From Alphaproteobacteria bacterium (GTDB lineage Bacteria > Pseudomonadota > Alphaproteobacteria > JABAAW01): DNA of 10,240 nucleotides. The position numbers and the translations under genes are program-made. The DNA lies in assembly GCA_014239005.1 (NCBI GenBank), contig JABAAA010000013.1:5446-15685 (forward strand), read 5' to 3'. A model generated the notes under the pieces. The model saw only the letters and a program-made list of their open reading frames with translations, had not been told where the DNA came from and did no database searches. The first letter of the stretch is position 1. Each line of letters starts with the position of its first letter. Below, piece after piece: positions 6,100 to 10,240 of this stretch.

Positions 6100-6686
6100 A
6101 ACAGATCGACGACGCGACGCGCATGTTGGCGCGTCTGCCGGGGTTGGGACCGCGCTCGGCGCGGCGAATCGTTCAGCATTTGCTGACGCGCCGCGATAAC
6201 CTTTTGCTGCCGCTTGCCGAAGAGCTGCGGCGACTCGCGGATTCTCTTGCGGTGTGCAGCGTCTGCGGAAATTGGGACGAACGCTCGCCCTGCTCGCTGT
6301 GTGTGGATGCCAAGCGCGACCGTAGCCTGCTTTGCGTCGTCGAACAGATCGCCGACCTGTGGGCGCTGGAGCGCAGCGCGTGCTATCGAGGGCAGTACCA
6401 TGTGTTGGGCGGCGTGTTGTCTGCACTCAACGGTATTGGCCCGGACGATCTCAGGCTTGCCAAGCTCGAACAGCGCGTCCAAAGCGCCGAGATACAAGAG
6501 GTGATCTTGGCAACGAATCTCACGCTCGAAGGACAGACAACGGCTCACTACATCGCTGCTCGATTGACACGAATGGGTGTCAAGGCGTCCAGGCTGGCGC
6601 GCGGCGTGCCGATAGGAGGCGAGCTCGACTACATGGACGAAGGCACGCTTTCGACCGCCATCGAGGCGCGACAAAAAATCATCTGA
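6096..6686 (+). CDS. recR: Recombination mediator RecR
   Basis: RecR acts with RecO (and RecF) in the cytoplasm to load RecA on gapped, SSB-coated DNA. The 196-aa product has the standard length: an N-terminal helix-hairpin-helix (LARLPGLGPRSARRI, about 11-25), a four-cysteine zinc finger (Cys54, 57, 66, 69), a Toprim domain beginning at LLCVVEQIAD (78-87) and the end motif RLARGVPIGGELDYMDEGTL (166-185). It starts with GTG overlapping the cobB stop as GTGA; GAGGG at 6085-6089, 6 bases upstream, supports this start. In many bacteria recR follows dnaX and ybaB; here it sits between cobB and mnmE. Confidence 0.97.
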   Translation: MKQIDDATRMLARLPGLGPRSARRIVQHLLTRRDNLLLPLAEELRRLADSLAVCSVCGNWDERSPCSLCVDAKRDRSLLCVVEQIADLWALERSACYRGQYHVLGGVLSALNGIGPDDLRLAKLEQRVQSAEIQEVILATNLTLEGQTTAHYIAARLTRMGVKASRLARGVPIGGELDYMDEGTLSTAIEARQKII

Positions 6687-8053
6687 TGACGGCGCAGGGG
6701 GCTTCCGACACCATCTACGCGCTTGCAAGCGGCACGGGGCGGGTTGCCGTTTCGGTGTTGCGAATCTCCGGCGATCAGGCTTTTCGGGCTCTCGAATGTC
6801 TACAGGGACGTTTGCAGCCGCACGCGCAGCTGCTGCCGCGGCTACTCAAGAATCCTTCCACGCACGAGACGTTGGATCGCGCCATGACCGTCCGTTTTTG
6901 TGCCCCCAAGAGCTACACCGGCGAGGATATGGCGGAGATTCACTTCCACGGGTCTCGCGCTGTTCTGGAAGCCGTGCTGGCGGCGTGGCGTGCGAATCCG
7001 CAGCTGAAATTGCGACAAGCCGAGCGCGGTGAGTTCTCCCGTCGAGCACTCGTTGCGGGAAAAATTTCGCTGACTCAAGCAGAAGGGTTGGTCGATCTGA
7101 TTTCTGCCGAGACGCAGGCGCAGCGCAGGCAGGCGTTGACTCAGAGCGAGGGGGCACTCGCTCGGCTGTATGGCGGGTGGGAAGAGCGCGTCTTTCTGTT
7201 GCTTTGTCGGTGCGAGGCGCACATCGATTTTGCCGACGAGGACCTGCCGCGCTCGGAACGAGAACAAGATGCAACCTTGCGAAGCCTTGTGGAAGAGATC
7301 GAGGCGCATCTTGCGCTTGGCGAGAAGGCGGCTCGTGTGCGCACGGGGCTTTCGGTCGCGATCACGGGTGCACCGAATGTGGGCAAGTCGTCGCTGTTGA
7401 ATCGCATCGCGGCGAGCGAGGTCGCCATCGTGGCTGCAACGCCCGGCACGACGCGCGATGTCTTGCGGGTGCGGACGGAAATAGCCTCGTTGCCGGTGGA
7501 CTTGTTGGATACGGCGGGCTTGCGTCGTGCGGAAGACGCGGTCGAGGCGGAGGGAATTCGTCGTGCGCGGATAAGCGCGGAGCAAGCGGACCTTGTCGTG
7601 CGCGTGGAGGAAGCGGGGAGAAGCGATGGGCGTTGCGGTGAACGGACACGCGCTGACATGGTTCTTTTCAACAAGGGTGATTTGCTCGACGAGGCATCGA
7701 GGTGTGCGTTCTCTCTGCCTGCGGGCGCGTTTCTTGTGTCAGCGCGCACGGGGGAGGGCATCGGGGATTTTCTCGAAGCGTTGGGGAAGATGTTGGAGGA
7801 TCGCGTGGCGGTGTCCTCTGAATCGTCTCTTGCACCGACGCGGGAACGTCATGGCGAGGCGTTGAGAGAGGCGGTTGCAGGGTTGCGGAGGGCGTTGGTG
7901 GAGGGGGAGGACAGAGATGATTCTAGGGGTGATTTGGGGTTGATGGCAGAGGCGTTGCGGGGTGCGCATGGTGCGTTGGGAAGGCTTGTGGGAAGACGAA
8001 ATGTGGAGGCATTGTTAGATCGGATCTTTGCCGAGTTTTGTATTGGCAAATAA
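6686..8053 (+). CDS. mnmE: tRNA modification GTPase MnmE
   Basis: MnmE with MnmG adds the carboxymethylaminomethyl-type group to uridine 34 of certain tRNAs, using GTP hydrolysis and a folate one-carbon donor. The 455-aa product contains the N-terminal folate-binding domain (SYTGEDMAEIHFHG, 76-89; RGEFSRRAL, 114-122), the helical domain, and the G domain with GAPNVGKSS (228-236), TPGTTRD (252-258), DTAG (275-278) and NKGD (329-332). It ends with the catalytic FCIGK motif. The segment after the G3 motif reads ADLVVRVEEAG rather than the usual ADLVLLVxD, and a short polar stretch follows. The ATG shares one base with the recR stop (TGATG) and has no close ribosome site, so coupling to recR is likely. 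The gene is convergent with tolB, with 67 bases between. Confidence 0.97.
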   Translation: MTAQGASDTIYALASGTGRVAVSVLRISGDQAFRALECLQGRLQPHAQLLPRLLKNPSTHETLDRAMTVRFCAPKSYTGEDMAEIHFHGSRAVLEAVLAAWRANPQLKLRQAERGEFSRRALVAGKISLTQAEGLVDLISAETQAQRRQALTQSEGALARLYGGWEERVFLLLCRCEAHIDFADEDLPRSEREQDATLRSLVEEIEAHLALGEKAARVRTGLSVAITGAPNVGKSSLLNRIAASEVAIVAATPGTTRDVLRVRTEIASLPVDLLDTAGLRRAEDAVEAEGIRRARISAEQADLVVRVEEAGRSDGRCGERTRADMVLFNKGDLLDEASRCAFSLPAGAFLVSARTGEGIGDFLEALGKMLEDRVAVSSESSLAPTRERHGEALREAVAGLRRALVEGEDRDDSRGDLGLMAEALRGAHGALGRLVGRRNVEALLDRIFAEFCIGK

Positions 8054-8066
8054 TCGGCAAATAATC
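8045..8066 (+). repeat. 11-bp perfect tandem repeat at the end of mnmE
   Basis: GGCAAATAATC is present twice back to back (8045-8055 and 8056-8066). The first copy holds the last two codons (Gly-Lys) and the stop of mnmE; the second lies in the spacer and repeats the same gene end in another frame. It looks like a recent slippage duplication. Confidence 0.8.
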
Positions 8067-8120
8067 GACAGATTTTTTGACGACAAAAAGGCGTTGTCCG
8101 CAAAAAACACACAGGCTCCC
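8054..8120. other. Convergent mnmE/tolB spacer
   Basis: A short AT-rich gap that should end both transcripts. A weak hairpin, GACAA (8082-8086) with TTGTC (8094-8098), has A- and T-rich flanks but no proper T-tract directly after it on either strand. I cannot name a convincing terminator here. Confidence 0.25.
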
Positions 8121-9464
8121 TTATTGATTCGCGCCTTCCTCAAGTTCTTTTGCGTACGACCAGCTGGGGTCGTAGGCGTTGCCCTTCGTCGGCAACTCTT
8201 GCAAGAATCGTCCCGTCACATCCACCGTCATCAAACGCGAACTCCCCACGCGCGCTCCTTCAGGAGTCGGTTGCTTGTTGAAAAACACCAACACCCTGCC
8301 GTTCGGAGACCAGCTGGGACCTTCGACCCGAAACCCCTCGGCAAGAATGCGCAGATCACTGCCGTCCGTGCGCATCACTCCCACGCCAAACCTGCCGCCC
8401 AACTGACGCGTAAACGCAATGCGATCACCCCTTGGCGACCATACAGGTGTGGAAAACGATCCCTTGTCGAAACTCACACGCTGAACATTCGTGCCACGCC
8501 GCGTCATCACATAGATCTGCGGCGTGCCGCTACGATCCGAAACAAACGCCACATAACCCCCGTCAGGAGAAAAACTGGGCGAGGTGTCGATCGAAGGATG
8601 CACCGTCAGACGACGACGACGTTTCGTCGATAGATTGTAAGTGAAAATCTCGCTGTTCCCCGACAAGGACTGCGCATAGATAATGCCGCGATTGTTCGGC
8701 GCAAAACGCGCAGCATAAACAAGCCCCTTGCCCAAAGGCAAAACTTGCTCGCGGTTCTTGCGCGTCAAATCGATCAAACGGATCGAGCTCTGCTCGCGCG
8801 TGAGCGCCGTATAGACCGCCTTGCTGCCATCGGGCGAAAAACGCGGGTTCAACACCAAAAGACGGCGGCTGCGTGTGAGCAAGCGTTTGTTGGCACCGTC
8901 GGCATCCATCACTTCCAGCCTCTTCCAACGACGTTTCTTGCGCACGATCTCCGAAACATACAGGATGCGACTGTTGAAATAGCCCCCCTCGCCCGTCAGA
9001 CGAGAATAGAGCGCGTCGGCGATGTCGTGCGCAAGCACACGCGGCGAGCGTGCGCTCAAGGTCTCTCGTGCAAGCGGGCGCTCGAGCGCGACATCCCAAA
9101 TCTGCAAGGTCGCCGTCAACACCTTCCCTTTTTTGTTGAGCGAAAGCGACGCAAGCGCGTTCGCGCCCGCAACACGAAAGACAGCGAAAGGCGGCGTTTC
9201 GTTCAACGTAAGAGCCGTCTGAATCAACGCGTCGCGCTCGACAATCTCGATCAGCCCGGCGCGCGTCAGATCCGCCTCCAAGACTCCGCGCACGAGCTTG
9301 GTCGTCTTGCGTCCCACTTGTTCGCGCACGATGTCGGTGATCGCAAGGCGAATCGGACGAAAAGTTCCCTCCTGAATGTCGATGCGAAGCTGCGCCGTCG
9401 CAGGCGAAAGCGCACTGGCTAGCCACAAAAGGCTTGCAAACAACAGGAACACAAAACGCGACAC
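8121..9464 (-). CDS. tolB: Tol-Pal system periplasmic protein TolB
   Basis: TolB is the periplasmic beta-propeller of the Tol-Pal machine. It binds the lipoprotein Pal and helps constrict the outer membrane during division. From the GTG at 9464 it is 447 aa, close to the usual 430-450: a signal peptide ending ATA-Q (cleavage after residue 24), an N-terminal alpha/beta domain to about residue 160, then propeller repeats with the typical FSPDG, SFSPDGGYVAFVSDRSG, VWSPRGDRIAFT and SWSPNGR motifs. The frame is open to 9539, but the upstream part overlaps tolA; GTG 9464 or TTG 9476 both give a signal peptide, and GAGGG lies just before the GTG, though only 3 bases away. Start 16 bases after tolA ends; one transcript with tolA is likely. 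No pal follows. Confidence 0.96.
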   Translation of the reverse strand: MSRFVFLLFASLLWLASALSPATAQLRIDIQEGTFRPIRLAITDIVREQVGRKTTKLVRGVLEADLTRAGLIEIVERDALIQTALTLNETPPFAVFRVAGANALASLSLNKKGKVLTATLQIWDVALERPLARETLSARSPRVLAHDIADALYSRLTGEGGYFNSRILYVSEIVRKKRRWKRLEVMDADGANKRLLTRSRRLLVLNPRFSPDGSKAVYTALTREQSSIRLIDLTRKNREQVLPLGKGLVYAARFAPNNRGIIYAQSLSGNSEIFTYNLSTKRRRRLTVHPSIDTSPSFSPDGGYVAFVSDRSGTPQIYVMTRRGTNVQRVSFDKGSFSTPVWSPRGDRIAFTRQLGGRFGVGVMRTDGSDLRILAEGFRVEGPSWSPNGRVLVFFNKQPTPEGARVGSSRLMTVDVTGRFLQELPTKGNAYDPSWSYAKELEEGANQ

Positions 9465-9480
9465 GATCCCTCTCAACCCT

Positions 9481-10240
9481 TCAATTTCCGAACAGACTGC
9501 GGGGGTCAAAACGCAAGATCGTCTTTTTCCACAAGGCATGCTTTTCCAACGGCAGGCGCAACGGCGAGCATGCCTTGTCCGAAATCGTGCGCAAGGCTGC
9601 TTCGGCGGCGCTGCGGAAAAAAGGATCGTTTCCCATGCGCGCGCGATCGATCACCAAGGCGTCGATGACATGGGCTTGTTCGTCGATCGTCAGCAACAGA
9701 TCGACAACAAGATTCTCCAGCGCAGGAGCACCGATCGGAGGGCTCCAGCAGCGCGTGATATGACGGCGAAAGGCGGAAAGCTCGGCAGAAGTCAGAACAG
9801 ATTCGGATGTCAGAAACGAAGGATCGGGTTCCGCCTCCGAATCCGTCAAGGCTTCGTCTAGCGATTCGTCCAAGTTCGCTTCTTCCGAAGCCGCCTCCAG
9901 ACTGGCAATCAAAGAATCTTCCGTCTCCGTTTCTTCTTTTGGCAGCGTCGGGTCTGACTTCGGTTCATGTTGCGCCGTGTCTGGTTCGACCGCCTGTTGT
10001 GTTTTCAAGGAAGGTGTTGTCGGAGTCTCTTCGACGGCGACCCGCTCCGAGCTTGGCGCGGAATCGGGCGCGCTCGGTTCTTCTTGCTGTAAAGGCTCAC
10101 TCTTCTTGGGCTGTGTCGTTGTGTCAGCGCGATACGCTTTGATTCGTTGTCGCAGCTCCGCCTCCGAGACAACCTCGACGCGAGTGGAAGGAAAGGGTTC
10201 GATCGTCCGCGGCAAGAGCCATGCGACGAGCGTGCTGGCA
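9481..10240 (-). CDS. tolA: TolA, 3' part (runs off the right edge)
   Basis: TolA spans the periplasm from the inner-membrane TolQR motor to Pal/TolB. The coding frame is open to the window end, so the start is missing. The first visible residues, ASTLVAWLLP, look like the end of the N-terminal membrane anchor, followed by a proline- and Glu/Ser/Thr-rich linker with a strongly acidic part (9817-9942). The C-terminal domain (about 9481-9780) has the alphaproteobacterial pattern: CWSPP-GAPALENLVVDL, IDRARM-DPFFRSAAEAALR, ACSPLRLP and ILRFDPRSLFG. The linker lacks the Ala/Lys-rich coiled coil of enterobacterial TolA. A TonB-type protein was considered; position directly before tolB and the Cys-Trp-Pro-Pro and FDP motifs favour TolA. 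Confidence 0.88.
   Translation of the reverse strand, partial: ASTLVAWLLPRTIEPFPSTRVEVVSEAELRQRIKAYRADTTTQPKKSEPLQQEEPSAPDSAPSSERVAVEETPTTPSLKTQQAVEPDTAQHEPKSDPTLPKEETETEDSLIASLEAASEEANLDESLDEALTDSEAEPDPSFLTSESVLTSAELSAFRRHITRCWSPPIGAPALENLVVDLLLTIDEQAHVIDALVIDRARMGNDPFFRSAAEAALRTISDKACSPLRLPLEKHALWKKTILRFDPRSLFGN

Noticed and set aside
5695..6426. A 243-codon minus-strand frame opposite cobB and recR
   Set aside because: Arg/Ala/Pro-rich shadow of two conserved genes.
6332..6685. Long upstream extension of the mnmE frame into recR
   Set aside because: The extension is an out-of-frame reading of recR; MnmE homology begins exactly at the ATG at 6686.
6842..7585. A 247-codon minus-strand frame opposite mnmE
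   Set aside because: It opposes the conserved G domain of MnmE and has no family features.
8563..9426. A 287-codon minus-strand frame in another frame of tolB
   Set aside because: Same strand but shifted from tolB; the tolB frame has the propeller motifs and the other does not.
1..10240. CRISPR array, insertion sequence, tRNA, rRNA, phage or defence genes
   Set aside because: No regularly spaced repeats, terminal inverted repeats, transposase or cloverleaf-like segments were seen; all long frames are explained by core genes.

Overview
The window looks like ordinary alphaproteobacterial chromosome of moderate GC (roughly 50-55% by eye). The best taxonomic clues are an Irr-type Fur regulator carrying the HHH heme/iron motif, a MidA/NDUFAF7-type methyltransferase directly after lgt, and a TolA with the alphaproteobacterial style of C-terminal domain next to TolB. 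The order cannot be fixed from sequence alone. No mobile element, tRNA, rRNA, CRISPR array or plasmid/phage gene was seen, and I found no convincing new multigene defence or biosynthetic system.

Layout. (1) 2-40: a likely intrinsic terminator for a + strand gene left of the window, overlapping the 3' end of irr. (2) 26-547 (-): irr, divergent from (3) 713-1540 (+) lgt and (4) 1546-2724 (+) a MidA-family methyltransferase; these two form a tight pair. (5) 2732-4606 (-): a large outer-membrane porin, convergent with the methyltransferase with only 7 bp between. (6) 4607-4795: an AT-rich divergent promoter region. (7) 4796-8053 (+): a compact four-gene run, DUF192 protein, cobB sirtuin, recR and mnmE, joined by 4-, 4- and 1-base overlaps. 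(8) 8121-10240 (-): tolB preceded by the 3' part of tolA, convergent with mnmE; tolA runs off the right edge.

How the genes relate. Lgt, the porin and the Tol proteins belong to the cell envelope: lipoprotein lipidation, outer-membrane permeability, and envelope constriction. The + strand run mixes an exported small domain protein, a protein deacylase, a recombination mediator and a tRNA-modification GTPase; the overlaps suggest translational coupling, but no shared pathway is evident. Irr is the only regulator in the window.

Points of interest are modest. Two unrelated enzymes (the methyltransferase and CobB) each carry a Gln/Glu-rich in-frame tandem microrepeat in a loop between conserved motifs. 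The DUF192 gene appears to have a strong promoter placed for a leaderless mRNA. The porin has exactly two cysteines in its mature part. The tol cluster lacks pal after tolB. TTGCAA is clearly over-represented.
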